Numbered from the stretch's first letter, positions 41,452 to 50,918 are shown. The stretch is 64,000 nt of DNA from an uncultured Pseudodesulfovibrio sp. (GCF_963664965.1 NZ_OY761823.1:940001-1004000), one strand, 5' to 3'. Translations and numbers: made by a program. The notes: generated from the letters alone by a model not told the origin.

Positions 41452-43316
41452 TGATGTCTGAAACGCGCACCATACAGGTCCTGCCCCCGGGTTTGAAAAA
41501 CCAGATTGCCGCCGGTGAAGTGGTGGAGCGGCCTGCCAGCGTGGTCAAGGAACTGGTGGAGAACAGTCTCGACGCCGGGGCCACCCGTGTGGACGTGACC
41601 GTGGAAAAGGGCGGGCGTTCGCTGATCGTGGTTCAGGACAACGGGGCGGGCGTGGGCGCGGACCAGTTGAATCTGGCCGTGACACGGCATGCCACCAGTA
41701 AAATCCGCAGCTTTGAGGACCTTTCCGCCATCGGCTCCTTCGGCTTTCGTGGCGAGGCCCTGCCGAGCATTGCATCGGTTTCGCGGTTCACCATGACGTC
41801 CTGCGCCAAAGGGGCGGACGAGGCCGCGTTCATTGAAGTGCGGGCTGGCGAGGTCGCGGACGAGGGTCCTGCCGCGCTGGCGTCCGGCACACGGGTCGAG
41901 GTGCGTGACCTCTTTGCCAACACCCCGGCGCGACTCAAATTTCTCAAGACCGAGGCCACGGAAAACAAGCGGTGCCAGGATACCATGATGCGTATCAGTC
42001 TGGCACACCTCGACTCCGGCTTCTCGCTGAACGTCGGCGGGCGTGAAACGTTTCGTCTGCCTCCCGGACAGGCTCTTGCCGCACGGCTTCAGACATTCTG
42101 GCCCCCTGCGGTCTGCGAAGGGCTGCTGCCGTTCGATTTCGAGCGCGAGGGGTACCGGGCGCACGGGGTGGCGGGGTCGCCTTCCACGGCACAGGGGCGC
42201 GGCGACCGCATTCTGCTGTATGTGAATGGGCGACCCGTGCAGGACAAGCTCATGCTCGGTGCCGTGCGTCAGGCGTACCGGGGCATGCTTATTTCCCGCG
42301 AATACCCGCAACTGGTGCTGTTTCTGGATATCCCGAATGAAGATGTGGACGTGAACGTGCATCCGGCCAAGCTGGAAGTGCGGTTCATCGAGGAAAGCCG
42401 CGTGTTCTCGACCATTCGCGGTGGTATCATGCAGGCCTTGTCGCAGATGGATGAATCCGGTCCGGTTTCGCACGGCGTGTCGGGATTTTCCCGTCCGTCC
42501 GGTTCTCCGGTCATGCCGCAGTCCGGCAGTGGCTCACCGTCAAAGCACAGCCACCGGCCTTCGTCCTTTGGGGATGGACCGAAATTTTCTTCGTACCGCG
42601 AGTTGCAGGCCGGATACAATCCGCCCAAGGACATGCCCCTGCCCATGACCCCGCCGTTGGGTGCGGATTCGGCATTGCCTTCTGATGGAGGCATGCCCCA
42701 TCCCTATTCACCGCCCGTGTCGCCTGCGCCGGCTCCCGCCCCGGACGCGACACAGGCCGCACCTCTCGCCGGGACCGATTTTACCTATCTCGGCCAGATT
42801 GCCGATACGTATCTGGTGCTGCGGCAAGGGGAATCTCTCGTGCTCATCGACCAGCATGCCGCCCATGAACGGGTGCTGTATGAGGCCATGCGCGCGGAGC
42901 GGACCAGAGGGGACAGCCAGCCTCTCGGGTTGCCGCTTGAGATTTCGCTGCATCCGAGTGAGGCGGATATCCTTCAGGGGTTGTGGGAAGACCTGCGCTC
43001 CATGGGGTTCCTCCTTGAAATGGACGGCGCGTCCAAGGTGCTCGTGCGCGGGATTCCGCCGACCCTTGATACGGGCAAGGCCCGTGAGTATCTGACCGGC
43101 GCGCTGGCGGAAAAGGCCCGCACGCTGGATGATCTCTGGATCATGATGTCCTGCAAGACCGCCATCAAGGCGCGGCAGGCCCTCGCGGTCGATGAAGCCC
43201 TGGCGCTTCTTGAAGTCTGGCTGAAAACACCGGACAGGGAATACTGCCCGCATGGTCGTCCCGTTGTTCTCAAGTGGAATCCGCTTGATCTGGAAAAGCT
43301 TTTCAAACGCAAATAG
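41451..43316 (+). CDS. mutL: DNA mismatch repair protein MutL
   Basis: 621 residues. GHKL ATPase signatures are present: AAGEVVERPASVVKELVENSLDAGAT, DNGAGV, RHATSKI and GSFGFRGEAL. A Pro/Ser/Gly-rich linker (about 335-440) leads to the C-terminal dimerisation domain with DQHAAHERVLYE, which fits the DQHA-x2-E-x4-E endonuclease motif, and the late CKTAIKARQAL and CPHGRP. It should therefore be a nicking MutL, unlike the E. coli protein. The start is one of two adjacent ATGs (41451 or 41454), overlapping the lptD stop. Confidence 0.93.
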   Translation: MMSETRTIQVLPPGLKNQIAAGEVVERPASVVKELVENSLDAGATRVDVTVEKGGRSLIVVQDNGAGVGADQLNLAVTRHATSKIRSFEDLSAIGSFGFRGEALPSIASVSRFTMTSCAKGADEAAFIEVRAGEVADEGPAALASGTRVEVRDLFANTPARLKFLKTEATENKRCQDTMMRISLAHLDSGFSLNVGGRETFRLPPGQALAARLQTFWPPAVCEGLLPFDFEREGYRAHGVAGSPSTAQGRGDRILLYVNGRPVQDKLMLGAVRQAYRGMLISREYPQLVLFLDIPNEDVDVNVHPAKLEVRFIEESRVFSTIRGGIMQALSQMDESGPVSHGVSGFSRPSGSPVMPQSGSGSPSKHSHRPSSFGDGPKFSSYRELQAGYNPPKDMPLPMTPPLGADSALPSDGGMPHPYSPPVSPAPAPAPDATQAAPLAGTDFTYLGQIADTYLVLRQGESLVLIDQHAAHERVLYEAMRAERTRGDSQPLGLPLEISLHPSEADILQGLWEDLRSMGFLLEMDGASKVLVRGIPPTLDTGKAREYLTGALAEKARTLDDLWIMMSCKTAIKARQALAVDEALALLEVWLKTPDREYCPHGRPVVLKWNPLDLEKLFKRK

Positions 43317-43324
43317 AGTTTTTC

Positions 43325-44455
43325 ATGTCCATCCAATACAACAAGATACAGGTGCAGGTGTCGCTCGAGAATCTGCGGCATAACTATCGTGTTTTCCGTT
43401 CAACCTGCGACAATGTCATTCCGGTCATCAAGTCCGATGCCTATGGACACGGCCTGATCGAGGTCGGGCGTGCCATGGAGCAGGAAGGGGTGGAAACCCT
43501 TGCCGTGGGATTTGTCAACGAAGCGGTGCTGCTGCGTGAGTCGGGTTGCGACAAAAGGATTTTCGCCCTGCTCGGCCCGGTCGATGATGCGGATTTCGCG
43601 GCCCTGTGGGATCATGATATTTTAGCGGCAATGGGGCGTTTCGACCAATTGGAGCGGGTCGCACAGATGGCGGAAGATCGGGGCGAAATCCGTGTCGGCC
43701 TCAAGTTCGATACCGGCATGCGCCGTCTCGGGTTCCGGCCCGAAGATGTGCCGGGGGTCATCGAGTTCTTTCGCTCCAACCCGAAGGTCGTGCCGGTCAT
43801 GGCGACTTCGCACCTCGCCCTTGCCGACGAGCCGGAAAACGTTGCCGCCGTGAACGGTCAGGCCGAGAAATTTCAGACAGCGGTTGACGCATTGCGCGGA
43901 GCCGGGTTCGATATCGAAGCCAATCTGTCCAATTCCGCCGGGTCCATCGCACACGAGCGGTGCCACTACGACAGCCTTCGTCTGGGCATTTCCCTGTACG
44001 GATGCAATCCGCTTCACGGTACCGAGTGGGCGGACAGGTGCGGCGAGTTGCGCCCCGCCATGGAGGTCTCCGCTCCGGTCATGCATGTGCACTGCCTGAA
44101 AAAAGGGGAGAGCGTCAGCTACGGATGGACGTACACCGCGGACCGTGACCTGACCGTGGCCGTTGTCGGTGTTGGGTATGCGGACAATTACAGCCGCTCC
44201 CTGTCCAATACCGGGTACATGAACATCAAGGGGCACCGTGCGCCCATTCTCGGGCGGATATGCATGCAGATGACCATGGTTGACGTGACCGGTATTATGG
44301 GCGAAGGGTTGGACGTCAGACCGGGGGACAGGGCGTGGCTGCTCGGTGGTCCCGGACCGGGAACCATTACCCCGGAAGATCTGGCGGGATGGTGGAAGAC
44401 CATCACCTATGAAGTTTTCTGCCTGCTGGGAATGAACCGGCGGGAATACAAATGA
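43325..44455 (+). CDS. alr: alanine racemase
   Basis: 376 residues. PLP-dependent interconversion of L- and D-alanine for peptidoglycan. The PLP lysine lies in VIPVIKSDAYGHG (K36). KFDTGMRRLGF, ISLYGCNP and the second catalytic region SYGWTYTADRDL follow, and the C-terminal beta-domain has ILGRICMQMTMVDVT. Only 8 nt separate it from mutL. The run hldD-lptD-mutL-alr therefore forms one close-packed transcription unit combining envelope and repair genes. Confidence 0.93.
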   Translation: MSIQYNKIQVQVSLENLRHNYRVFRSTCDNVIPVIKSDAYGHGLIEVGRAMEQEGVETLAVGFVNEAVLLRESGCDKRIFALLGPVDDADFAALWDHDILAAMGRFDQLERVAQMAEDRGEIRVGLKFDTGMRRLGFRPEDVPGVIEFFRSNPKVVPVMATSHLALADEPENVAAVNGQAEKFQTAVDALRGAGFDIEANLSNSAGSIAHERCHYDSLRLGISLYGCNPLHGTEWADRCGELRPAMEVSAPVMHVHCLKKGESVSYGWTYTADRDLTVAVVGVGYADNYSRSLSNTGYMNIKGHRAPILGRICMQMTMVDVTGIMGEGLDVRPGDRAWLLGGPGPGTITPEDLAGWWKTITYEVFCLLGMNRREYK

Positions 44456-44477
44456 CATTTCTATAAGGAGTATCGAT

Positions 44478-44699
44478 ATGCCCGCAGTGAAAGATGATGA
44501 ATGGGTTGTTGCCGAGAGTTATCCTCTGGCCGACATGCAGGAACAGGGTGTTTCCGCCAAGTGGCTGGAAGGCAAGTGGCTCAACGTCGCTGAAGACATG
44601 GCCCTGATCCCCGAGAACAACGTTCGTGTCAGCGAGAAAGACGGCGTCGTCACCGTTGAAGTCTCCATGTATCTGATGGAGTGCATGCGCGGTTTCTAG
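44478..44699 (+). CDS. small protein of unknown function downstream of alr
   Basis: 73 residues, acidic, with no cysteine pair, signal peptide or membrane segment: WVVAESYPLADMQEQGV, KWLEGKWLNVAED, EKDGVVTVEVSMYLMECMRGF. TAAGGAG precedes the ATG at good spacing and codon use matches the neighbours, so it looks genuine. It lies 22 nt after alr and is followed directly by a palindromic element that also acts as terminator. Confidence 0.7.
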   Translation: MPAVKDDEWVVAESYPLADMQEQGVSAKWLEGKWLNVAEDMALIPENNVRVSEKDGVVTVEVSMYLMECMRGF

Positions 44700-44702
44700 G
44701 CC

Positions 44703-44829
44703 AGACTGCCGATAAACCGCCATCTGCGTCGTTGCAGCAAAAAGTTCAGACCCTTACGTATGTATAAATACGCTTCGGTCCTGAACTTTTTTTGCGCCTA
44801 GCATCTGACGATTTCTCAGCAGCCTGCCA
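44703..44829. repeat. large imperfect palindrome with embedded terminator
   Basis: The two halves are inverted copies over about 60 nt: AGACTGCCGATAAACCGCC and AAAAAGTTCAG (44739-44749) on the left, CTGAACTTTTTTT (44781-44793) and ATCTGACGATTTCTCAGCAG on the right. The inner stem ends with T7 on the plus strand, so it will also terminate the alr transcript. It has the look of a dispersed palindromic repeat, although only one copy lies in this window. Confidence 0.65.
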
Positions 44830-44872
44830 GACGGGACGTGTCATCAATCCGATGTGCTGATCAAAAAGCCCC

Positions 44873-44900
44873 TTCACGTATTTTCGTGAAGGGGCTTTTT
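44873..44900. terminator. Rho-independent terminator (bidirectional)
   Basis: AAAAAGCCCCTTCACG and CGTGAAGGGGCTTTTT form a perfect stem over a short loop. It stands behind the palindrome as a second terminator for the alr unit. The remaining 250 nt before the antiporter gene show no further gene. Confidence 0.85.
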
Positions 44901-45151
44901 GCGTTGTGAGTCATGTCTTTCGGCAGGGAACTGGGCGAAAATGGAATTTCAACGAAATTATGTCTGCATCGCAGAACGGCCTGAAATCATGCTTCTCGAA
45001 AATCTCTTTTCGAAAACGCATGGACAGCTATAGAATCATCACATAAGGAAGTCCCACGCAGTGTTCTGTGTCCGGGATGTTGAGCAGTCCTTTTTCTCAC
45101 AACATCTTCGGGAACCTGCGTCATGTGACATACAACCTGAAGAGATATTTC

Positions 45152-46498
45152 ATGAATCAGCAACCAGTTTCTCCGCGCGGCAGTGCCCTGATCCCACTGC
45201 TGCTGTTCCTTGTTTTGTTTATCGGTACCGGCGCAGCCCTGACGGCACAGGGAAAGAGCATGGCCTTTTACCAGCTTTCCGCCGCTGTCGCCATCCTGCC
45301 CGCCATTGCACTGGCCCTTGCCATGGGCAGGGATAAATTCGAGAGCAAGATTTCCGTTTTCCTTTCCGGTGTCGGCGACATCAACATCGTCACCATGTGC
45401 ATCATTTATCTTCTGGCCGGTGGCTTCGCTTCGGTGGCAAAGGCCATCGGCGGCGTGGACGCCACGGTCAACCTCGGGCTGGCCTTTATCCCCGCCGCAC
45501 TGGTTTTGCCCGGACTGTTTGCCATTGCCGCGTTTGTGGCAACCGCCATGGGAACGTCCATGGGAACCATCGCCGCCATCGCGCCCATTGCCGCCGGAGT
45601 CGGCCAGCAGACGGATATTTCCAGCGCCATGCTCATGGGAACCGTGGTGGGCGGTGCCATGTTCGGTGACAACCTGTCCATGATCTCGGATACCACCATA
45701 GCCGCCACGCGCACCCAGGGGTGTGCCATGAGCGACAAGTTCAAGATGAATATACGAATAGTGCTCCCCGCGGCCATAGGCACGATTCTGCTGCTCGGGG
45801 TGCTTGGTACGTCAGGGGCCGTCAGCCATGCCGGGGACTGGGAGTTCATTCGCGTGGTGCCGTATCTGGTCATTCTCGGACTGGCCGTCGCCGGGGTCAA
45901 CGTGTTCGTGGTGCTTGCCTCGGGCATTGTCCTTGCCGGAAGCGTCGGTCTGGCCGCTGTGCCCGATTATTCCCTGCTCAAATTCTCGCAGGATATCTAC
46001 GCAGGCTTCAACGGGATGCATGAAATCCTCGTGCTTTCCATGCTCGTGGGCGGACTGGGCGAACTGATTCGGCACAACGGCGGTCTTCAGTGGCTGCTGG
46101 AAAAGGTCAACGCCCTTGCGGTCAAGGCTGGGAAAGGCAATACCCGCCGGTCCGGCGAGTTCGGTATCGCCGCGCTCGTCTCGCTTGCCGATGCCTGTAC
46201 CGCCAACAACACCGTCGCAATCATCCTGACCGGTCGTCTTGCCAAGGAGATCGCTTCGGATACCGGCGTGGACCCGCGCCGCAGCGCCAGCCTGCTGGAT
46301 ATCTTTTCCTGCATCGTGCAGGGTGTGACACCCTACGCCGCGCAGGTGCTGCTGGCCGGTTCCATTGCGGGCATCTCGCCGGTGGCTGTGGCTGTCAACA
46401 ACTGGTACTGTCTTGTGCTTGCAGGAATATCGGTTGTCGCCATAATGACCGGCTGGCCGCGTGTGGCCCGCAAGGGAACCACCCCTCCGGCAGCCTGA
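45152..46498 (+). CDS. NhaC-type Na+/H+ antiporter family protein
   Basis: 448 residues and about 11-12 hydrophobic segments. ATAMGTSMGTIAAIAPIAAGV, GTVVGGAMFGDNLSMISDTTIAATRTQGC and SLADACTANNTVAIILTG match the NhaC/DUF-type antiporter superfamily, in which GDNLSPISDTT is a hallmark. The function could be Na+/H+ or organic-acid antiport. The start at 45152 (MNQQPVSP) is preferred over 45068 because membrane segment 1 follows directly. Monocistronic, with terminators on both sides. Confidence 0.85.
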   Translation: MNQQPVSPRGSALIPLLLFLVLFIGTGAALTAQGKSMAFYQLSAAVAILPAIALALAMGRDKFESKISVFLSGVGDINIVTMCIIYLLAGGFASVAKAIGGVDATVNLGLAFIPAALVLPGLFAIAAFVATAMGTSMGTIAAIAPIAAGVGQQTDISSAMLMGTVVGGAMFGDNLSMISDTTIAATRTQGCAMSDKFKMNIRIVLPAAIGTILLLGVLGTSGAVSHAGDWEFIRVVPYLVILGLAVAGVNVFVVLASGIVLAGSVGLAAVPDYSLLKFSQDIYAGFNGMHEILVLSMLVGGLGELIRHNGGLQWLLEKVNALAVKAGKGNTRRSGEFGIAALVSLADACTANNTVAIILTGRLAKEIASDTGVDPRRSASLLDIFSCIVQGVTPYAAQVLLAGSIAGISPVAVAVNNWYCLVLAGISVVAIMTGWPRVARKGTTPPAA

Positions 46499-46511
46499 TC
46501 GGACTGAAATG

Positions 46512-46551
46512 AAAAAACGCCCCTGAAAACAGATTTTCAGGGGCGTTTTTT
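46512..46551. terminator. bidirectional Rho-independent terminator after the antiporter gene
   Basis: AAAAAACGCCCCTGAAAA and its perfect complement enclose a CAGA loop. Confidence 0.9.
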
Positions 46552-46637
46552 ATGATATGACTAACAGTGTTACACGGCTTTGCCTGCATGATGCGTGTTA
46601 TTGTGTATTAACTTATTGTCATTGTTGGCCAAATGCA

Positions 46638-46681
46638 TTGTCACAAAACCGTAACATTGAAATCCGTTACAATTTCGTGTC
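46638..46681 (+). promoter_or_regulatory. Pho-box-like direct repeats upstream of the PhoR-like kinase gene
   Basis: Four 7-nt repeats of the PhoB type: TTGTCAC (46638), CCGTAAC (46649), CCGTTAC (46664) and TCGTGTC (46675). Repeats 1-2 and 3-4 are each spaced by 11 nt, the usual Pho-box period, with AAAA and AATT spacers. It lies about 100 nt before the kinase gene. Confidence 0.6.
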
Positions 46682-46778
46682 AATCATGGTAAAGACCCCT
46701 CGCGTCGTGCGGATGCGATATGCTCACGTTTTCCGGAACAGCCGTAAACCGTGAGAATGTAACAGGGGTAAGGGATTT

Positions 46779-48566
46779 ATGAAGCTGCGTTCATTCAAAA
46801 TGCGGATTCTGGTGTGGACCTGGGCACTTTTGCTCGGAGTTCTTGCCGTGGTCTTTTATTATTCCACCAGTGTGGTCAGCAGTGAGCTCGTGAAAGAAAC
46901 CGAGCGCCGTTCCCTGCGTGAACTGGAAACGGTCCGGTGGCTTATCGAAGACCGTGCCCCGTTCGCGTCGGAAAAGGATTTTGCCGAGTGGGTCGATGCG
47001 TTCGGCTTCAAGGCGGGGTCACGCATTACCTATATATATAAAGGGCGTGTCGTCGCGGATTCCGAGGTGCCTTTTTCAGACCTCAAGACGCTAGACGACC
47101 ATGCTTCCCGCCCCGAAGTCGTTGCCGCCCATGTTGACGGCAGCGGGGCGAACGTCCGGTTTTCCGATACCCTCGGCAAGGACATGCTCTATGCCGCGGT
47201 CAAGGTGGACTTTGAATGTGTGCCCGGTATTCAGAGCGGTGTCCTGAGGCTGGCAGTGCCTTTTTCCGAAGTGTCGGCACGGCTGGGCATGCTCAAGAAG
47301 AATTTCATCTGGATATTTCTCGGCGCGTTGCTGTTTGCAGGCATGGTCAGTGTACTCATGTCGCGCAACATGAGCCGCAGCATCGAGTCCTTTTCCGAAC
47401 TGGCCCAGTCCATCGGCGAAGGGGACTACTCCACACGGCTGCGGGTCCTGCCCGGTGGCGAGTTCAAGCCGCTGGCCCGTTCGGTCAATGCCATGGCCCA
47501 CTCCATCGAGCGCAATATCCGTATCATCAAGGATCAGAAGGGACAGTTGCAGGCTGTTTTCGAAGGCATGCGCGAAGGCGTGATGACGCTTGACGCGAAC
47601 GGGCGTATCGCCTCGTACAACTCCGCCCTCGATACCATGTTCAATCTTGCGGATACCACTGTCGGCCGGACGCCCATCGAAGTAACCCGCCGGTTCGAGA
47701 TTCAGGACATGGTTGATGAAGTTATCGGTAACCCCGAGATCAGGGAACGCTCCATTCAGCTGGACCTCATGGACACGCGTACCGTGGAGATCAGTGCCGT
47801 GCCGTTCTTTGACGTCAACGGTGCGCGGAAGTTGATTCTCGTGTTTCACGACATCACGGAAATGAAGCGGAGCGAGAAGGGACTCAAGGATTTTGTGGCC
47901 AATGCGTCGCACCAGCTTCGTACCCCGCTGACATCCATCAAGGGGTACACTGAAACCCTGCTCGACAACCCCCCTGCCAAAGCTGAAGACGGTCGTTTCT
48001 TTCTGGAGACCGTTCTCAAGAATGCCGACCATATGGACAAGGTCATTTCCAGCATGCTCGCCCTTGCCAAATCCGAACAGATGGGCAAGCGGCTCGATCT
48101 CGCTCCTGTTTCCGGGCGTGAGACCCTGAACCGTGCCGTGGGCGACGTGACGCCGTGGGCCGGGGAACGGAATATAGAAATAGTCAGCCATGCGCCGGAC
48201 GGGGAACTGTTCGTCATGGCTGAAGTCGACGGACTGCTGCATGTGTTTCACAACCTGCTCAACAATGCGATCAAGTACAGCCCGGAAAACGGGCGGATCA
48301 CGGTTGGAGCGGAAGACGACGGCGAATCCATTGTATTCTCTGTGGAGGATCAGGGGCCGGGAATATCCCGTGAGCACAGCACCAAGGTCTTCGAGCGGTT
48401 TTACCGCGTGGATGAGAATACCATTGACGGCTCCGGAAGTTCCGGTTTGGGACTTGCCATTTGTCGCCGCATCGTGAAGAATTTCGGCGGAGAGATCTGG
48501 CATGACGGTTACGGCGAGAATACGCGCGGCGCGCGGTTCTGTTTCCGTCTGGACAAGCCCGCTTAG
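46779..48566 (+). CDS. PhoR-like sensor histidine kinase
   Basis: 595 residues. Two membrane segments (about 9-29 and 175-192) enclose a periplasmic domain; then HAMP (about 193-247), a PAS region (about 255-365) and a kinase core. The phosphoacceptor is in FVANASHQLRTPLTSIKGYTETLL, and the ATP-binding part shows HNLLNNAIKYSPENG, VEDQGPGIS, VFERFYRV and GSGLGLAICRRIV. This layout is that of PhoR. No response regulator is adjacent, which is unusual. Pho-box-like repeats upstream and the PiT transporter 45 nt downstream support a phosphate role. Confidence 0.85.
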   Translation: MKLRSFKMRILVWTWALLLGVLAVVFYYSTSVVSSELVKETERRSLRELETVRWLIEDRAPFASEKDFAEWVDAFGFKAGSRITYIYKGRVVADSEVPFSDLKTLDDHASRPEVVAAHVDGSGANVRFSDTLGKDMLYAAVKVDFECVPGIQSGVLRLAVPFSEVSARLGMLKKNFIWIFLGALLFAGMVSVLMSRNMSRSIESFSELAQSIGEGDYSTRLRVLPGGEFKPLARSVNAMAHSIERNIRIIKDQKGQLQAVFEGMREGVMTLDANGRIASYNSALDTMFNLADTTVGRTPIEVTRRFEIQDMVDEVIGNPEIRERSIQLDLMDTRTVEISAVPFFDVNGARKLILVFHDITEMKRSEKGLKDFVANASHQLRTPLTSIKGYTETLLDNPPAKAEDGRFFLETVLKNADHMDKVISSMLALAKSEQMGKRLDLAPVSGRETLNRAVGDVTPWAGERNIEIVSHAPDGELFVMAEVDGLLHVFHNLLNNAIKYSPENGRITVGAEDDGESIVFSVEDQGPGISREHSTKVFERFYRVDENTIDGSGSSGLGLAICRRIVKNFGGEIWHDGYGENTRGARFCFRLDKPA

Positions 48567-48611
48567 GCGAGGCAACCATCTAACCAACTCCCTCGAAAGA
48601 GGGGAATGAAA

Positions 48612-49850
48612 ATGGATATTTACGATCTGTTCTTTTACCTGTCTCTGGGGGCCGGGTTTCTCATGGCCTTCAACCTGGGGGCCAATGATGTTGCCAACTC
48701 CATGGCATCAGCGGTCGGGGCCAGAGCGATCACCGTGCGTCAGGCCGTGTTCATTGCGGGCATCCTGAATTTCGTTGGTGCGGTGTTTCTGGGGTCCCAC
48801 GTGACTTCGACCATCAGTAAGGGCATCATCAATCCGGCATCCATTCAGGATCCGAAGCTGATAATGATCGGCATGTTTGCCGCACTATTGGCAGCCGCGG
48901 TCTGGGTGCTCATAGCGACGCTCACGGCGCTCCCTGTATCGTCAACCCATTCCATTGTGGGAGCGATAACCGGGTTTGGACTGGTGGCAGGTGGGCCGGG
49001 TGTGGTCAATTGGCTGAAAATGGGCGGGATCGTCCTTTCGTGGATCATATCCCCGTTCTTTGCAGCCACCATCGCATTCCTGATTTTTTCGCATATCAGG
49101 AAATATATTCTGAACAAACGTCACTTCATCGTGCAGGCAAAGAAGTGGGCGCCGATCTGGGTGTCGTTCACCGTGGCTCTGCTTGCGCTTTCCTTCCTGT
49201 ATAAAACTCCCGTGGGCAAATCCCTGCATCTGCATTGGGCCGTGTCTCTCGGGATTGCCGCGTTCTTCTGTTTTCTGGCGTGGGCCGGGGCGCGGTTTTT
49301 TGTGGGCCGCATGATTCTGGATGAAGAGGAAGGAGCAGAAGGCGTGGAGCGGGTTTTCCGTAAGATGCAGGTGGGAACGTCCTGCTACGTGGCTCTTTCA
49401 CAGGGAGCCAACGACGTGGCAAATGCGATCGGTCCGGTGGCGGCCATCTACCTGATCGCCAAGGAACACCAACTGCTCGCCAAGGCGGACGTGCCCATGT
49501 CAATGCTGATCCTCGGTGGTTTCGGCATCGCGTTCGGTATCGCATTGCTGGGTCATAAGGTCATGGCAACCGTTGGCGGAAAGATCACCACGTTGACCAA
49601 TACCCGCGGATTTGCCGTGGACTTCGGCGCGGCCTCAACCGTGCTGGTTGCGTCCAATATGGGACTGCCGGTTTCGACCACACATGCCGCAGTGGGCGGC
49701 GTGGTCGGTGTCGGTCTGGCCCGTGGTTTTCATGCGGTCGACTTCCGCGTGCTGCTGCGAATCGTGGCGTACTGGGTGGCTACGGTCCCCATCGCCGCCC
49801 TGACCAGTATCATTTTCTTTGTGCTGCTGAAATGGTTGTGTTACAGCTAG
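48612..49850 (+). CDS. inorganic phosphate transporter, PiT family
   Basis: 412 residues and about 10-11 membrane segments. The two inverted PiT signatures are present: FNLGANDVANSMASAVGARA near the N-terminus and SQGANDVANAIGPVAAI in the second half, with ALPVSSTHSIVGAITGFG and LPVSTTHAAVGGVVGVG. PiT proteins import metal-phosphate by proton or sodium symport. The start at 48612 has GAGGGG 7 nt upstream; an ATG 6 nt earlier is too close to the ribosome site. It lies between the PhoR-like kinase and the PhoU-like gene. Confidence 0.92.
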   Translation: MDIYDLFFYLSLGAGFLMAFNLGANDVANSMASAVGARAITVRQAVFIAGILNFVGAVFLGSHVTSTISKGIINPASIQDPKLIMIGMFAALLAAAVWVLIATLTALPVSSTHSIVGAITGFGLVAGGPGVVNWLKMGGIVLSWIISPFFAATIAFLIFSHIRKYILNKRHFIVQAKKWAPIWVSFTVALLALSFLYKTPVGKSLHLHWAVSLGIAAFFCFLAWAGARFFVGRMILDEEEGAEGVERVFRKMQVGTSCYVALSQGANDVANAIGPVAAIYLIAKEHQLLAKADVPMSMLILGGFGIAFGIALLGHKVMATVGGKITTLTNTRGFAVDFGAASTVLVASNMGLPVSTTHAAVGGVVGVGLARGFHAVDFRVLLRIVAYWVATVPIAALTSIIFFVLLKWLCYS

Positions 49851-49894
49851 GTTATACTCTTTAGAGAACTTTTTTCCTTTTACGAGGTTTACAT

Positions 49895-50569
49895 ATGTCT
49901 TTCAAAATTCCCTTTTTCGGTCTCGTAGCCAGCCGCTCCCCCATGGACGGCCTGATTGAACACTATGACAAGATCGCCGAGTGCATCGCCACCATTGACG
50001 ACTCTTTGGAGTGCTATGTGTCCGGCGGGGTGTGTCGTGAATTCGAGGACCTGACCCGGACCATCGACGCCATTGAGAATCATGCAGACGTCATCAAGCG
50101 CAACATCCGCAACCATCTCCCCAAGGGGCTGTTCATGGCTGTGGAAAAGACCCTGTTCCTGAACTACACCAAGAGTCAGGACAACATTCTCGACGCCGCA
50201 CAGGATGCCCTGCATTGGCTCGGCATGCGAAAGGTCGTCATTCCGGAAACCATCCAGAAGGACCTCATTTATCTGCTGGATGCCGTGGCCCGCACCACCG
50301 TGCTGCTCGGCCCCGCGCTCAAGGCTACCATTGCCCTTATCCACGGCGAGTCTCTTGACCGTGACGGCACCAAGACCTGCTTCCGCAAGGTCCGGGCCGA
50401 GCGCGACAACGTGCGTCATCTCAAGAATGATCTGCACAAGAAGCTCTACGCCATGGATATCGACTTCAAGGACATCTACCAGCTCATGCACTTCATCGAT
50501 TGCCTTGATGACATGGGCCACAACACAGAGAACTGCGCGGACCACCTGCGCGCCATGATGGCTCGATAG
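49895..50569 (+). CDS. PhoU-like DUF47 family protein
   Basis: 224 residues, all helical (FFGLVASRSPMDGLIEHYDKIAECI, AIENHADVIKRNIRNHLPKGLFMAVEK, LHKKLYAMDIDFKDIYQLMHFIDCLDDMGHNTENCADHLRAM). DUF47 proteins are structural relatives of PhoU and usually sit next to a PiT transporter, as here, where they modulate transport. GAGG precedes the ATG. Followed by a terminator, so kinase-PiT-DUF47 looks like one unit. Confidence 0.9.
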   Translation: MSFKIPFFGLVASRSPMDGLIEHYDKIAECIATIDDSLECYVSGGVCREFEDLTRTIDAIENHADVIKRNIRNHLPKGLFMAVEKTLFLNYTKSQDNILDAAQDALHWLGMRKVVIPETIQKDLIYLLDAVARTTVLLGPALKATIALIHGESLDRDGTKTCFRKVRAERDNVRHLKNDLHKKLYAMDIDFKDIYQLMHFIDCLDDMGHNTENCADHLRAMMAR

Positions 50570-50590
50570 CTCCTTTTTGCTGTAGGCATG

Positions 50591-50625
50591 AAGCCCTGCC
50601 CGATACATTCGGGCAGGGCTTTTTT
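50591..50625 (+). terminator. Rho-independent terminator after the phosphate genes
   Basis: AAGCCCTGCCCGA and TCGGGCAGGGCTT form a perfect 13-bp stem over TACAT, followed by T's. Confidence 0.9.
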
Positions 50626-50702
50626 ACTGAGAGGCTTCCTGAGCGTCGTGGACGCCGTAGCTTCGACCTAAAGAACGCTGCACTCCACTCCGAAGGAGTT
50701 GT

Positions 50703-50918
50703 CTAGTGCTTCGTGAAGAGGTTGCGCTTGAAGAAACAATAGAATGTATCCTCATTGTCGCAAATGTCAGGATGTCTTTTCTCGAATGATTTCAGCGTCT
50801 TCATGAGTAGAGAATCCTTCTTTACCCAGTGGGTGACGATATAGTGCTCCGTCACGATGGCTATCACAATCAGGCCAAAGATCAGTAATCCTAGACTGAA
50901 ATATAATTCTATAGTCAT
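50703..50918 (-). CDS. small single-pass membrane protein of unknown function
   Basis: 71 residues: one N-terminal membrane helix (IELYFSLGLLIFGLIVIAIV) and a basic cytoplasmic tail with two cysteines (DICDNEDTFYCFFKRN). GGAGG lies 8 nt before the ATG at 50918, which makes it a credible gene despite its size. No family recognised. It is divergent from the TPR-like gene with a 450-nt gap between them. Confidence 0.6.
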   Translation of the reverse strand: MTIELYFSLGLLIFGLIVIAIVTEHYIVTHWVKKDSLLMKTLKSFEKRHPDICDNEDTFYCFFKRNLFTKH

